Shown piece by piece: positions 1 through 9,241 of a stretch of DNA of 50,173 bases; the first letter of the stretch is position 1, and every line of letters starts with the position of its first letter. The stretch is from the NCBI GenBank assembly GCA_024636955.1, contig JAGXGB010000071.1:1-50173 (forward strand). Reading direction: 5' to 3'. Made by a program: the position numbers and the translations under genes. The DNA is from Bacteroidales bacterium. GTDB taxonomy: Bacteria > Bacteroidota > Bacteroidia > Bacteroidales > Lentimicrobiaceae. Under the pieces are notes generated by a model that saw only the letters and a program-made list of their open reading frames with translations, did no database searches and was not told the DNA's origin.

Positions 1-31
1 AAGTTCGGTTTCAGCTTCAACCACGCCAGCA

Positions 32-1063
32 CTAATCCAACACTTCATAAATGGTTAGTTCCTTTTCCTTGTTTTTCATAGAAATCTGGCCTATGAGACG
101 GCAGTTGAAGGACTGTTTGACTTTCTGGAAACAGTCTTCTGTTATCACTATCTGGCCGTTGATTGCGGCGCTCTGGATGCGTTCAGCTGTGTTAACAGTA
201 TCACCGATTACCGTATAATCAAGCCTGCGGAGTGTTGATGAACCAATGTTGCCTGAAATCATCTCTCCACTATTGATGCCAACCGATACTTGCGGATGAT
301 AGCTGTTTTCACCGGGTAATTTTTCAATCTTTGTCTTTATAGCCAAACAAGCTTCTATAGCACGATCTAGATGAAACGGACCTTTGAAAACCGCCATTAC
401 GGAATCACCTATGAATTTATCCACTATTCCCTGTTGTGCAATGATCTCTTTTACCATAAGGTCGAGGTAACTGTTGAGCAATTCAACTACTTTGTTTGGG
501 GGCTCCTTTTCACTGATTGCAGTAAATCTGCAAATATCAATAAAAGCTACAGTTGCATCCACTGTTTCATTAACCAGAAGCGACGATTCAAATTCATTAC
601 CGCTCATAAAATTCAGCACACTCTCATCCACATACATCTTCAGTATATCGTTCTCCTTAATTGCCCTGAGTGTTTCTTTCATTTGGTTGACCTGTGTGAC
701 AGCCTTCCGGATAGTAAGTTCAAGATCTTCAAAATTTACAGGTTTTGTTATGAAGTCAAACGCTCCCCTGTTCATTGCTGTGCGGATGTTTTCCATATCG
801 CCATAGGCAGAAACCACTACTGATTTGAGAAGGAGGTTTTTCTCATTAAGTTTTGATAATAGTGTGAGCCCATCCATCTCCGGCATATTAATGTCACTGA
901 GTATGATGGAAATATCAGAATGCTTCTCGAGCTGTTCAAGGGCATGAAAACCATTAACTGCAAACACAAACATATAATGCTGGTCGCGTATTTTCTGACG
1001 AAACTTTTGCTTAATCAGTAACTCCAAATCCGGCTCGTCATCTACTACTAATATTTTTATCAT
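32..1063 (-). CDS. Response regulator with class III adenylate/guanylate cyclase output domain
   Basis: This is a two-component response regulator whose output is a nucleotide cyclase rather than a DNA-binding domain. The N-terminal receiver domain (about residues 1-120) shows the acidic pair D8/D9, the phospho-acceptor D57 in LSDINMP, and the conserved lysine in ITKP. After a short helical linker comes a class III cyclase domain (about 165-343). It has a metal-binding FIDICRFT segment, the second metal aspartate in DKFIGDSVMAVF, and the VNTAER segment that carries the transition-state Asn and Arg, so it looks catalytically intact. I chose the ATG at 1063, which gives the usual start MIKILVVDDEP; an in-frame GTG lies 21 nt upstream at 1084. 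It sits downstream of two sensor kinases on the same strand, which are its likely phosphodonors. Whether the product is cAMP or cGMP cannot be settled; the Lys in DKFIGD suggests ATP. Confidence 0.9.
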   Translation of the reverse strand: MIKILVVDDEPDLELLIKQKFRQKIRDQHYMFVFAVNGFHALEQLEKHSDISIILSDINMPEMDGLTLLSKLNEKNLLLKSVVVSAYGDMENIRTAMNRGAFDFITKPVNFEDLELTIRKAVTQVNQMKETLRAIKENDILKMYVDESVLNFMSGNEFESSLLVNETVDATVAFIDICRFTAISEKEPPNKVVELLNSYLDLMVKEIIAQQGIVDKFIGDSVMAVFKGPFHLDRAIEACLAIKTKIEKLPGENSYHPQVSVGINSGEMISGNIGSSTLRRLDYTVIGDTVNTAERIQSAAINGQIVITEDCFQKVKQSFNCRLIGQISMKNKEKELTIYEVLD

Positions 1064-1182
1064 TATCCGGTAATTTTTATTCACACTATTTTGACTAAAC
1101 CATTATTACTTGCTTTTGTTACGACGTGTCCATGTGCCAACCTCAGTTTTCGTCTCTGCATATTCAAATCGCATGCAAACCA

Positions 1183-3087
1183 TCACTTAGGCAATATTAT
1201 AATAAACATAGTGCCTTCACTTTCTTTTGTTTCCACTTTTAACTTACCACCGTGTCCTTTAGTGATAATATCATACGACAATGATAATCCTAATCCCGTA
1301 CCTTCTCCCGTTGGCTTGGTAGTGAAGAACGGCTGGAATATTTTATCCATTACCGTCCTGGGAATCCCAATACCGTTGTCGATAATCTTTATCTCGATGT
1401 TTTTTCCTAAATTTTTGGTGCTAACTGAAATTGACGGCTGATATCCGCTAATATTAAGTTTCTTTTTCTCGTTAATTGCATAGAAAGCATTACTGAGCAA
1501 GTTTAGCAACACCCGACCAATCTCTTGCGGCATTACATTGATTTCACCTATCGATTGATCGAAGTCAGATTTCATACTTGCGTTGAATGATTTATCTTTT
1601 GCCCTGAGCCCGTGATATGTAAGGCGTTGATATTCATCAGCAAGCGCATTTATATTGGTAGGTTCTTTCTTACCACTGCTGCTGCGGCTATGATAGAGCA
1701 TTCCCTTTACAATTGCTCCGGCTCTTAATCCATGGTGTTTTATCCTTTCAAGGTTTAGCTTCACCTCCGAGGTGATTGCAAGCGCTTCCTTCTTATTATC
1801 ATTCTCAAGGGCAATCTTCATTTCGTCAAGCAGTTCATTGCTTACTTCCGAGAAATTGGTGACAAAATTCAGCGGATTCTGTATCTCATGTGCTATACCG
1901 GCAGTAAGTTCCCCCAGGGAAGCCATTTTCTCCGATTGAATCAGTTGTGTTTGCGTTATCTCAAGTTCCCGGTTTGCCTTTTCAATTTTCCTGTTAATCC
2001 TGAGGAGTATTATGGCGATAACTATTGCCACAACCATCCCACCCAGCAGTAGGTAAAGCATGAGCAAATTGCGACTCTCAACCCTTGCAGCTTCCAGTTC
2101 TTTTAGCTTAAGTTCCTCATTGAATGAAATGTTCTGGAAAGCCCTTATTTTCTCTGAGTTGTACAATTCGTCCTTTATTTCCAGCGACATTTTCATGTAC
2201 TTTAGGGCGCTGTCCTTTTCATTTTTCTTTTCATAAATATCACCCAGCATCTGGGTAAGTTCAAGTATTCCGGCAGGATATGAGTGTTCTTTTATTTCAG
2301 CAAGCGCTTTTGAGGCATAAAAAAGTGCAGAGTCATTGTTGTTTTCATTCCTGTTCAGCCTTGCAATCCCGGTATATATCTCAATAAGGTCGCTGTTCAG
2401 GTTATTTTTCTCTGCTGATATGGTAGCTTTCCTGTAGAACTCATATGCTTTTATTGTATTACCTGTTTTGGTATAAATTGAAGCCATCAGCCTTAACCCA
2501 TAGGTCCAATCCGGATCCCTTTTATAAGCTTTTATTGCGTAATACAATGCTGAATCCAGTTCGTTTTTCTGAAGATATATCCCACTTATACCTCCCCAGA
2601 AATAATGCATTTGCGACTGGTCACTATAGTGATTCATCAAATTCAGTGCCTTATAATAATAATAGAGGCTCTTTTCAAAATCCCTTTGTCCGCTGTAGAA
2701 ATTTCCGATGCTGGTGCTCGTGTTGCAAATACCCATTGTATCATTCAATTCTTCAAATAATTCCAGTGCCTTGAATCCGTAATTCAGCGCAAGAGGGTCA
2801 TTGCCGAGCATTGAGAATGTTTCACACAGAAACAACCTTGCCAATGCAGTGTTATGCCAGTCCTCTTCTTTTTCCGCTATCTCAAGCGCTTGCTGAATAT
2901 ACGTCAACGAGCTGTCAGGATGGGTGTACCTATAATAGTCAAATATGGAAAAAAGTATGACAACTCTTTTAGATACATCCTTTTCTGTAATGAGCAGCAG
3001 CTTAAGGCTATCCACTTTCGTCACGGCACCAAACACCGGCGACAGAGTTAATAGAAACCACATACCGACAATTACTTTTTTTGTCAT
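1183..3087 (-). CDS. TPR-containing sensor histidine kinase
   Basis: This is a membrane sensor kinase. A signal-like hydrophobic N-terminus (about 1-21) leads into a periplasmic stretch of tetratricopeptide repeats (about 50-310). A coiled-coil segment and a single transmembrane helix (about 341-363) follow. The cytoplasmic part has a HisKA-like dimerisation domain with the phosphorylated histidine at H400 (GIAHEIQNPLNF). It ends in an HATPase domain with an N-box (LLNLLSNAFYA), a G1 box (DNGIGIP) and a G2 box (GTGLGLSLS). Its ATG overlaps the stop codon of the upstream kinase gene by 4 bp (ATGA), so the two are probably translationally coupled. There is no receiver domain on the protein; the cyclase-type regulator 120 bp downstream is the obvious partner. 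The signal sensed is unknown. Confidence 0.92.
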   Translation of the reverse strand: MTKKVIVGMWFLLTLSPVFGAVTKVDSLKLLLITEKDVSKRVVILFSIFDYYRYTHPDSSLTYIQQALEIAEKEEDWHNTALARLFLCETFSMLGNDPLALNYGFKALELFEELNDTMGICNTSTSIGNFYSGQRDFEKSLYYYYKALNLMNHYSDQSQMHYFWGGISGIYLQKNELDSALYYAIKAYKRDPDWTYGLRLMASIYTKTGNTIKAYEFYRKATISAEKNNLNSDLIEIYTGIARLNRNENNNDSALFYASKALAEIKEHSYPAGILELTQMLGDIYEKKNEKDSALKYMKMSLEIKDELYNSEKIRAFQNISFNEELKLKELEAARVESRNLLMLYLLLGGMVVAIVIAIILLRINRKIEKANRELEITQTQLIQSEKMASLGELTAGIAHEIQNPLNFVTNFSEVSNELLDEMKIALENDNKKEALAITSEVKLNLERIKHHGLRAGAIVKGMLYHSRSSSGKKEPTNINALADEYQRLTYHGLRAKDKSFNASMKSDFDQSIGEINVMPQEIGRVLLNLLSNAFYAINEKKKLNISGYQPSISVSTKNLGKNIEIKIIDNGIGIPRTVMDKIFQPFFTTKPTGEGTGLGLSLSYDIITKGHGGKLKVETKESEGTMFIIILPK

Positions 3088-6000
3088 GATTTATTGGTTA
3101 TAGGAAGCACAACCTTAAAATCTGTACCCACACCTTCAATCGATTCAGCAGTGAGTTCGCCATTGTGCCTTTTAGTAATTATCTCATAGCTCATACTCAA
3201 TCCTAGCCCGGTACCTTGACCTGTAGGTTTGGTAGTATAAAATGGCTGGAATATTTTGTCCATCATCTGGGGTGAAATTCCATTCCCATTGTCACTTACT
3301 TTTATTTCAACTGTGTTCCCCAATTTCTTTGTAACCAGGGTAACCGTTGGTTCATAACCGTCGCCATTAGTCTTCTTTTTCTCCATAACCGCATAAAATG
3401 CATTGGTAAGGAGGTTAAGTATTACCCTGCCTATTTCTTCCGGAATTACAAAGATGTTTCCGATAGATGTATCATAGTCAGTAACTATACTTGTATTGAA
3501 TGTTTTATCCTTAGCCCGTAGCCCATGGTAACTAAGTCTAATGTACTCATCGGCCAGGAGATTAATGTCAGTTGATTCCTTCACTCCTGTTCCTGTGCGA
3601 CTATGTTGCAACATACCTTTGACTATGGCATCTGCCCTCTTGCCGTGGAAATTTATCTTCTCTTCATTTACCTTGATATTCTTCGCCAGAACAATAGCGC
3701 TGTCGCTGTTTCCTGACCTTATCTCAGTCTCAAGTTCTTCAATCAGTTCTACATTCACCTCAGAGAAGTTATTTACAAAGTTGAGGGGGTTCTTGATTTC
3801 ATGTGCAATACCGGCAGTAAGCTCACCCAATGAAGCCATCTTCTCCGATTGAATTAGCTGTGACTGAGTGTTTTTTAAATCGGCATAAGCTTTCTCAATT
3901 GCACGGGCATGTTGAAGTTCACGAGCAAAGTTCAGCTCTTTCTCCTTCTTGATCAACCGGTGACGGAAATACTTATCAGCAAGAAATACCATAATGATTG
4001 CCAATATAAAGTACGAAAGATATGCAGGTATGGTTCTCCACCATGGAGGTTTAATAACGATCCTTAAAGATGCCCCCTGGTCATTCCAAACCCCGTTGTT
4101 ATTGGCAGCTCTCACCCTGAAAACATATTCGCCCGGTGGTATCTTTGAATAATAAGCGAACCGTTGATTGCCCACTTCATGCCATTCAGTATCGTAATTC
4201 TCCAGTTTGTAGGCGCTCTTGTTTTTTGAAGGGTTGAAGTAATGGATCACCTGGAATTCAAGCGTAACCGTATTCTGGTAATGCCTAAGTATAACCTCAT
4301 CAGTCTGATACACTGGTACCTTTAGTATTTCATTCTCGCCCGGGATAACTGATTGATTATAAAGTTTCAGGTCGGTGATGAAAACATTCGGAGCTACTGA
4401 ATTTGTATGCACGTCATCGGGATTGAAGAGCGTAATCCCATTTGAACCTCCAAAAATAAAGAGTCCCCCAGTGGTCTTTAAATATGACCCATCAGCAAAC
4501 AACTGGCTCTGTATACCGTCGGCAAGGGAGAAGTTGCTAAATTGTTCTGTTTTAATGTTAAACCTGCTTAACCCTTCAAACGTGCTTAACCAGAGGTCGT
4601 CATTATCTTCATCACCCAGAATACCTTGTACACTCATTGAAGGCAAACCGTTGTTACTGGTAAATGTTTTAATACTCCCCATTTTCACATTATACCTGCT
4701 TAATCCGCCCTGCCAGGTTCCAACCCAAACTATTCCCTGACGGTCCTCATATATCGAATTTATATCCTGGCTGATAAACACATCCCCTTTTCTCTTCTCT
4801 GCACCATGCCTTACAATATTATCAGATTCGTAATCATAAAGAAACAACCCGTTATTCGTGAGTATCCAAAGTCCGTGTTCCTTGCTTTCAAGTAGGTTTG
4901 TAACCGTATTACTAGAAGCATTTGAAGGATTTATTAATGTAAGGTCATACCTTTTAAAAGTTTCATCAGTCTTGCTTCTCTTCAACAATCCGTTGAAGGT
5001 GCAAAGCCAGAGGTTTTCCCGGCTATCAGTGTAGAACTGATAGATAACAAGTGAATCGGGAATTCCTTTCACTGATGCTCTGGTGAATGTACTGTCAACC
5101 GTTGAAAATTGAAAAACTCCAATGTTGGTGCTGATAAGGAATTTGGAACCCGACTCTTGCATCAGACCAAATATTGTATGTACTCCTGGCAAAAATGACT
5201 CGAAAGGGTAATTTCTGGTCCTGCCTGTTTCCGGATTAAGCACATTCATTCCTGTAGAATTTCCAGGCCCGGTAGTTGAGATCAGTATGTCACCCGTAGT
5301 GGTTTCGAATATATTATTGACCCATCCGGAGGTAATGGAGTTACTAAATTCTTTGGTATAACTGTAGGTCTGAAAGAGTGCTTTCTCATCATATCTAAAA
5401 AGCCCCCCTGAGAATGTGCCTATCCATATCGACCCAAAAGGATCAGAGTTCAGTTCTAATATTGAGGCTTCCTTAAGAATGCTGTTTGCTATGGAATTAA
5501 CATTTTCAAATTTTTTCTTTTTCCTGTCATAATACTGTAATCCTTTGTCGGTTCCAATCCATAAATTCCCTTCCTGATCAATAATTATAGTAGGGTAGCT
5601 TGATGCAGTAGGAATGATTTCTTCCGGGCCCTGAGGATAGTGGATATTGTATTTCTTTAACTTCTGATCGTACTCAAACAAACGGATTTTATTGGTAATA
5701 AACCAGATATGCCCTTGGTTATCACCAACTAGGTCATTAAAATACTCACCTGCAGCTATCAGGTCATTTAAAGGCGAATCAACCTTTGTGACCACGCTTT
5801 TTGAGTCAACTTTAATAAGGCCTGCTAAACTTAGAAACCAGATGTTCCCGTATACATCTTCTGTACAATTATAAATATTCCCGGTTTTAATGCCATCATA
5901 CTTCTCCACCTTATCACTGTTCTCATCAATAAACAGCAGTCCATCACTAATCGGTTCATTATGATTGGTAGTTACCCCAAACCATATCCGCCCGGTGTTG

Positions 6001-6449
6001 TCCTCACCAATTGACAAAATACCCAATTCAACATTATCCTGATGGTCAATCAAATCCTTATAATCAAACTGCTTGAAGGTCCCTTTTACTCTGTCATACA
6101 AATTTAAGTATGAGGGACCGCTGGCAATCCACATCCTTCCCTTCGAATCCTCAAATATGGCCCAAACATTTAATCCCTTGAATGACAATGAATCATTCGG
6201 ATCATAATAAAATCGTTTGAATTCAGTGCCGTCAAATCTAGCTAACCCGTTTATGGTGCCTATCCATAAGTAACCAAACCGGTCGTTTATAATCTTATAA
6301 ATCTGCGAACTAGGTAAACCATCCTCTTCTGTGTACCGGCTAAGATTTATTGTTCCCGTCTGAGCAGGTGAGCTTGTAGGTAATAAAAGAACCATTGCCG
6401 TTAGAGCAAAAAAAAGATAGTTCCCTATGAAGTCTTTCATTGAAAACAT
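3084..6449 (-). CDS. Hybrid-type sensor kinase with Reg_prop beta-propeller and Y_Y_Y ectodomain
   Basis: This is a large periplasmic-sensing histidine kinase of a type common in Bacteroidota. A signal peptide ends near SSPAQ. About 700 residues of repeating blade motifs follow, in the form GxLWIGTxxGLxRFD, typical of Reg_prop two-bladed propellers. A Y_Y_Y domain comes next (about 735-800; PPGEYVFRVRAANNNGVW), then one transmembrane helix (about 807-826). The HisKA domain has its histidine near residue 884 (GIAHEIKNPLNF) and the HATPase domain has DNGNGIS and GTGLGLSMS. Unlike classical one-protein hybrid systems it ends after the ATPase, with no receiver or AraC domain. Its kinase module is strikingly similar to that of the next gene, so the pair probably arose by duplication of the module. 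A nearby internal ATG (codon 4) is an equally good start. Confidence 0.93.
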   Translation of the reverse strand: MFSMKDFIGNYLFFALTAMVLLLPTSSPAQTGTINLSRYTEEDGLPSSQIYKIINDRFGYLWIGTINGLARFDGTEFKRFYYDPNDSLSFKGLNVWAIFEDSKGRMWIASGPSYLNLYDRVKGTFKQFDYKDLIDHQDNVELGILSIGEDNTGRIWFGVTTNHNEPISDGLLFIDENSDKVEKYDGIKTGNIYNCTEDVYGNIWFLSLAGLIKVDSKSVVTKVDSPLNDLIAAGEYFNDLVGDNQGHIWFITNKIRLFEYDQKLKKYNIHYPQGPEEIIPTASSYPTIIIDQEGNLWIGTDKGLQYYDRKKKKFENVNSIANSILKEASILELNSDPFGSIWIGTFSGGLFRYDEKALFQTYSYTKEFSNSITSGWVNNIFETTTGDILISTTGPGNSTGMNVLNPETGRTRNYPFESFLPGVHTIFGLMQESGSKFLISTNIGVFQFSTVDSTFTRASVKGIPDSLVIYQFYTDSRENLWLCTFNGLLKRSKTDETFKRYDLTLINPSNASSNTVTNLLESKEHGLWILTNNGLFLYDYESDNIVRHGAEKRKGDVFISQDINSIYEDRQGIVWVGTWQGGLSRYNVKMGSIKTFTSNNGLPSMSVQGILGDEDNDDLWLSTFEGLSRFNIKTEQFSNFSLADGIQSQLFADGSYLKTTGGLFIFGGSNGITLFNPDDVHTNSVAPNVFITDLKLYNQSVIPGENEILKVPVYQTDEVILRHYQNTVTLEFQVIHYFNPSKNKSAYKLENYDTEWHEVGNQRFAYYSKIPPGEYVFRVRAANNNGVWNDQGASLRIVIKPPWWRTIPAYLSYFILAIIMVFLADKYFRHRLIKKEKELNFARELQHARAIEKAYADLKNTQSQLIQSEKMASLGELTAGIAHEIKNPLNFVNNFSEVNVELIEELETEIRSGNSDSAIVLAKNIKVNEEKINFHGKRADAIVKGMLQHSRTGTGVKESTDINLLADEYIRLSYHGLRAKDKTFNTSIVTDYDTSIGNIFVIPEEIGRVILNLLTNAFYAVMEKKKTNGDGYEPTVTLVTKKLGNTVEIKVSDNGNGISPQMMDKIFQPFYTTKPTGQGTGLGLSMSYEIITKRHNGELTAESIEGVGTDFKVVLPITNKS

Positions 6450-6575
6450 GATAAATTCGGCTAATAGTTATCTCAAAAGAAAATCAAAGCTTGATAAATG
6501 GAATGTGCTTAGTTTTAATAAACAAAATGATTCACCGAAAGTTAACTTTCATTAACTTCAAACTATGTCTTATTA

Positions 6576-7346
6576 CTAAAACATACTTCTTATATCTATC
6601 ACGCCAAACAGATCGGCACTCGTGATCAATATGATAACAATGATGAACCACCTTATAAACCCTGCCCCCCAGGTAAGGGCATAGCGGGAGGCAATGAAGG
6701 CTCCTGTTACATTGCCGATGGAATGAATAAGTCCGAACTGCCAGTTTACTTTATCGTTTAAAATGAAGACTATCAGTGCAAAGATTGTATAAAACAATAC
6801 TATGAAACCCTTGATGGCATTTGCCCTTACTAAATCGTAGCCGGCTCCTAATACTATGCCGGCAAGCAGGAAGTACCCAACTCCTACCTGCACAAATCCG
6901 CCATATATTCCAATAAAGAAGAAAATAACAAGTTGTTGCCAGCTAACCTTTTTCTCCTGTAGGCTTAATTGACCTTTTATCCATTTATCAGGCTTCACCA
7001 TCATGAAATAGATCATCATAAGCATCACCAGTCCAATAGCTTTCTCAAAAGTGGCTTCATCAATTGAAACCGACAACTGCGCACCGATAATGGAACCTAT
7101 TACAGCTGGAATCGCCAAAACAATCGCCTTTCTTGAGTCTAGTAGTTTTTGGTTTTTAAAAGAAGCTGTAGAAGTCAGGTTTTGCAGGATAACGGCAATC
7201 CTGTTAGTCCCGTTGGCAACATCTGCCGGCAGGCCCATAAACATAAATAGCGACAGAGAAATAATTGTTCCTCCTCCCGCCAATGTATTGATAAAGCCAA
7301 CAAATACACCTGAAACTATAAGGGCAATGACTTCGAGGGTTGTCAT
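6576..7346 (-). CDS. TSUP (TauE/SafE) family membrane transporter
   Basis: This is an integral membrane protein of 256 residues with about eight hydrophobic segments. It opens with the family's typical GFINTLAGGGTIISLSLFMF block, and a second half carries the related GIYGGFVQVGVGYFLLAG motif. The length and the two repeated halves fit the sulfite/sulfonate exporter (TauE/SafE, TSUP) family. The substrate cannot be told from sequence; family members move sulfite, sulfoacetate, other organosulfur anions or unknown ions. It is transcribed alone, away from the gate-domain gene at 7674. A candidate -7 box for it (TACCTTTG on the minus strand, 7367-7374) lies about 20 bp upstream of the ATG. Confidence 0.85.
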   Translation of the reverse strand: MTTLEVIALIVSGVFVGFINTLAGGGTIISLSLFMFMGLPADVANGTNRIAVILQNLTSTASFKNQKLLDSRKAIVLAIPAVIGSIIGAQLSVSIDEATFEKAIGLVMLMMIYFMMVKPDKWIKGQLSLQEKKVSWQQLVIFFFIGIYGGFVQVGVGYFLLAGIVLGAGYDLVRANAIKGFIVLFYTIFALIVFILNDKVNWQFGLIHSIGNVTGAFIASRYALTWGAGFIRWFIIVIILITSADLFGVIDIRSMF

Positions 7347-7366
7347 AGCATTTTCTTTATATACTG

Positions 7367-7374
7367 CAAAGGTA
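7367..7374 (-). promoter_or_regulatory. Candidate -7 box upstream of the TSUP gene
   Basis: Read on the minus strand this is TACCTTTG, a full match to the Bacteroidota -7 consensus TAnnTTTG. It lies about 20 nt before the ATG at 7346. I could not find a convincing -33 TTG at the expected spacing. Confidence 0.4.
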
Positions 7375-7482
7375 TTTATTTTATGACCAGAATATTAGCG
7401 GGCTAATCGTCTATCTCAATGAGAAGCAAAAACCACCTTATAACAAAATTTTACCCGATTTATTAAATATTGATTTTTTCAC

Positions 7483-7555
7483 CGTTCGCACTTCGTTCGC
7501 ATATCGTTCGCATTTCGTTCGCATTTTGATCGCTTAAATGCGAATAAAGTGCGAA
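7483..7555. repeat. 11-bp tandem array with matching inverted copies
   Basis: Four direct copies of an 11-bp unit (consensus CGTTCGCATTT) start at 7483, 7494, 7505 and 7516, exactly 11 bp apart. Two inverted half-units follow: AAATGCGAA (7536-7544) and AAGTGCGAA (7547-7555). The inner one pairs perfectly with TTCGCATTT of the last direct unit (7518-7526), and the outer one pairs with TTCGCACTT of the first (7485-7493). The rest of the 327-bp gap between the divergent TSUP and gate-domain genes is AT-rich, with no gene seen. The array could be a multi-site operator or a cruciform-forming element. Confidence 0.85.
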
Positions 7556-7646
7556 GGAAATGCCTTTAGTGTGCGACCACAATCTTAATGAATCAAAAAC
7601 CTTTCAGTAAAGATTTTGCTGACAAAAATTCTCATCTGCATCTTAT

Positions 7647-7654
7647 TATCTTTG
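7647..7654 (+). promoter_or_regulatory. Candidate -7 box for the gate-domain membrane protein
   Basis: TATCTTTG matches the Bacteroidota -7 consensus TAnnTTTG and lies 20 bp before the ATG at 7674. No clear -33 TTG was found at the usual distance. The box favours the ATG at 7674 over the in-frame TTG at 7665, which would leave almost no leader. Confidence 0.45.
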
Positions 7655-7673
7655 CTCGGTCAATTTGCAAAGT

Positions 7674-8645
7674 ATGTCAAGGATCGTTAACGGCATCATT
7701 AATAGTTTCAAACGTTCAGCTCCCAAGGGGCTTAAAACCGCCTGGTGGCTTATCAAGATCACTGTGCCTGTTTCGTTTGCTGTTATGCTTATGGATTACT
7801 TTGGTATGCTAACAGCTATTGCCGGTGTAACTGGCCCGTATTTTAAGTACCTCGGTTTACCTGGAGTTTCAGCTATTGTGCTGATAACAAGCATCTTTAC
7901 AAACATTTATTCGGTGGTCGCGGTGCTTACATTGCTCGATCTGCCTATGCGTGAAGGGATTATATTGGCAACTATGTGCCTGGTATCGAATGGTTTTATT
8001 ATTGAAACCGCTGTTATGAAAAGAACCGGTTCATCAGCAATTGGCATAAATGTGGTACGCCTTCTTGGGAGTGTGGCAGTGGCAGTGATTCTGAATTTTA
8101 TTATGCCGGGCAGCCTGAGCGATGTTGACGCAGTTTACCAACAGGTTGATCTGCCATTTCATATGGTAGTTACCGGATGGCTGGCTTCCATTAGTGCTAC
8201 AGTGCTCAAAATATTTATCCTGGTAAATGTGCTTCTTTTCCTACAACAGATACTTGAAGAGTTTGGATGGATCAAGATATTCGAACGCCCACTGGCACCT
8301 GCTATGTCAGCGATGGGATTGCCACGAAGCACTACTTTTTCATGGGTAGTGGCTAATCTGGTAGGTCTTGCTTATGGTTCAGCCATTATGATCGATCAGC
8401 GGGAGAAGCAACGGATGACAAAAGAAGATGCCGATCTGCTTAATCACCATATTGCTATATCGCATTCTCAACTCGAGGACCCGTTGTTATTTTTAACCCT
8501 GGGATACACACTACATTGGCTCATCTGGCCACGCATTATTGTTGCCATTATCGCAGTATGGGGCAGGAGGTTAATTGTAAAATTTAAACATCGGCAAGTA
8601 GTTCTTCCTATACAGTCGCACGCTTCACACAGCACTAACCTATAA
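7674..8645 (+). CDS. Nucleoside recognition (Gate) domain membrane protein, possible transporter
   Basis: This is a 323-residue integral membrane protein with about eight hydrophobic helices. It resembles proteins carrying the nucleoside-recognition/Gate domain, also found in SpmA/SpmB and YjiG/YjiH-type proteins. Two similar blocks are visible: one near the start (GLKTAWWLIKITVPVSFAVM) and one near residue 200 (LEEFGWIKIFERPLAPAMSAMG). They are consistent with the duplicated gate fold. The start is taken as the ATG at 7674 rather than the TTG at 7665. It lies just upstream of, and on the same strand as, the lysine fermentation genes, separated by about 200 bp containing a good promoter. A role in uptake of the amino acid or export of a product is an inference from position only; the family does not have one known substrate. 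Confidence 0.72.
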   Translation: MSRIVNGIINSFKRSAPKGLKTAWWLIKITVPVSFAVMLMDYFGMLTAIAGVTGPYFKYLGLPGVSAIVLITSIFTNIYSVVAVLTLLDLPMREGIILATMCLVSNGFIIETAVMKRTGSSAIGINVVRLLGSVAVAVILNFIMPGSLSDVDAVYQQVDLPFHMVVTGWLASISATVLKIFILVNVLLFLQQILEEFGWIKIFERPLAPAMSAMGLPRSTTFSWVVANLVGLAYGSAIMIDQREKQRMTKEDADLLNHHIAISHSQLEDPLLFLTLGYTLHWLIWPRIIVAIIAVWGRRLIVKFKHRQVVLPIQSHASHSTNL

Positions 8646-8710
8646 GCGTTTACATTGAGCGGTGAACGAAATTCACATCGTTAATTAAATAACAAGAGGA
8701 CACCTGAATA

Positions 8711-8742
8711 TTTGGCAGCTAGCAAAAATCTGCGTACTTTTG
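8711..8742 (+). promoter_or_regulatory. Promoter of the lysine fermentation operon
   Basis: A TTTG at 8711-8714 and TACTTTTG at 8735-8742 are separated by 20 bp and match the Bacteroidota -33/-7 consensus well. Transcription would start near 8748, leaving a leader of about 98 nt before kal. No riboswitch-like structure was recognised in that leader. Confidence 0.6.
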
Positions 8743-8845
8743 ACGCTGATTATGGCATGCTGCCCGGGGCTTTATTGTGGGCTCTAAGAATATGGGCTGG
8801 ATTGCTGCTATTGACTGCACACACTAACATAAAGGAAATCAGTAT

Positions 8846-9235
8846 ATGGAAAAGGTACTTATTAGGCTTCGTATGAGTTCACATGATGCTCATTACGGAG
8901 GAAATCTTGTTGATGGGGCAAAAATGCTTCAACTCTTTGGTGATGTCGCCACCGAGCTCCTTATCAGGAACGATGGTGATGAAGGCCTCTTTAAGGCTTA
9001 TGATATGGTTGAGTTCATGGCACCGGTGTACGCAGGTGATTACATTGAAGCAACCGGAGAAATTACCGAGATAGGCAGGTCGTCACGCAAAATGACCTTC
9101 GAAGCACGCAAGGTTATCGTTCCACGTACTGACATTTCAGAATCAGCAGCAGATTACCTCGAAGAGCCTATAGTTGTTTGCAGGGCAAGCGGTACTTGTG
9201 TGGTTCCGATGATACATCAACGAATTAAAAAATAA
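8846..9235 (+). CDS. kal: 3-aminobutyryl-CoA ammonia-lyase
   Basis: This is a small hotdog-fold protein of 129 residues, the usual length for Kal. It removes ammonia from L-3-aminobutyryl-CoA to give crotonyl-CoA in the lysine fermentation pathway. The sequence shows the family's start ([19 protein letters not shown]) and a hotdog core ([29 protein letters not shown]). The call is strongly supported by the gene 6 bp downstream, which is kce, and by the rest of the pathway following in order. It is probably the first gene of the operon driven by the promoter at 8711-8742. Confidence 0.92.
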   Translation: MEKVLIRLRMSSHDAHYGGNLVDGAKMLQLFGDVATELLIRNDGDEGLFKAYDMVEFMAPVYAGDYIEATGEITEIGRSSRKMTFEARKVIVPRTDISESAADYLEEPIVVCRASGTCVVPMIHQRIKK

Positions 9236-9241
9236 TAACCT

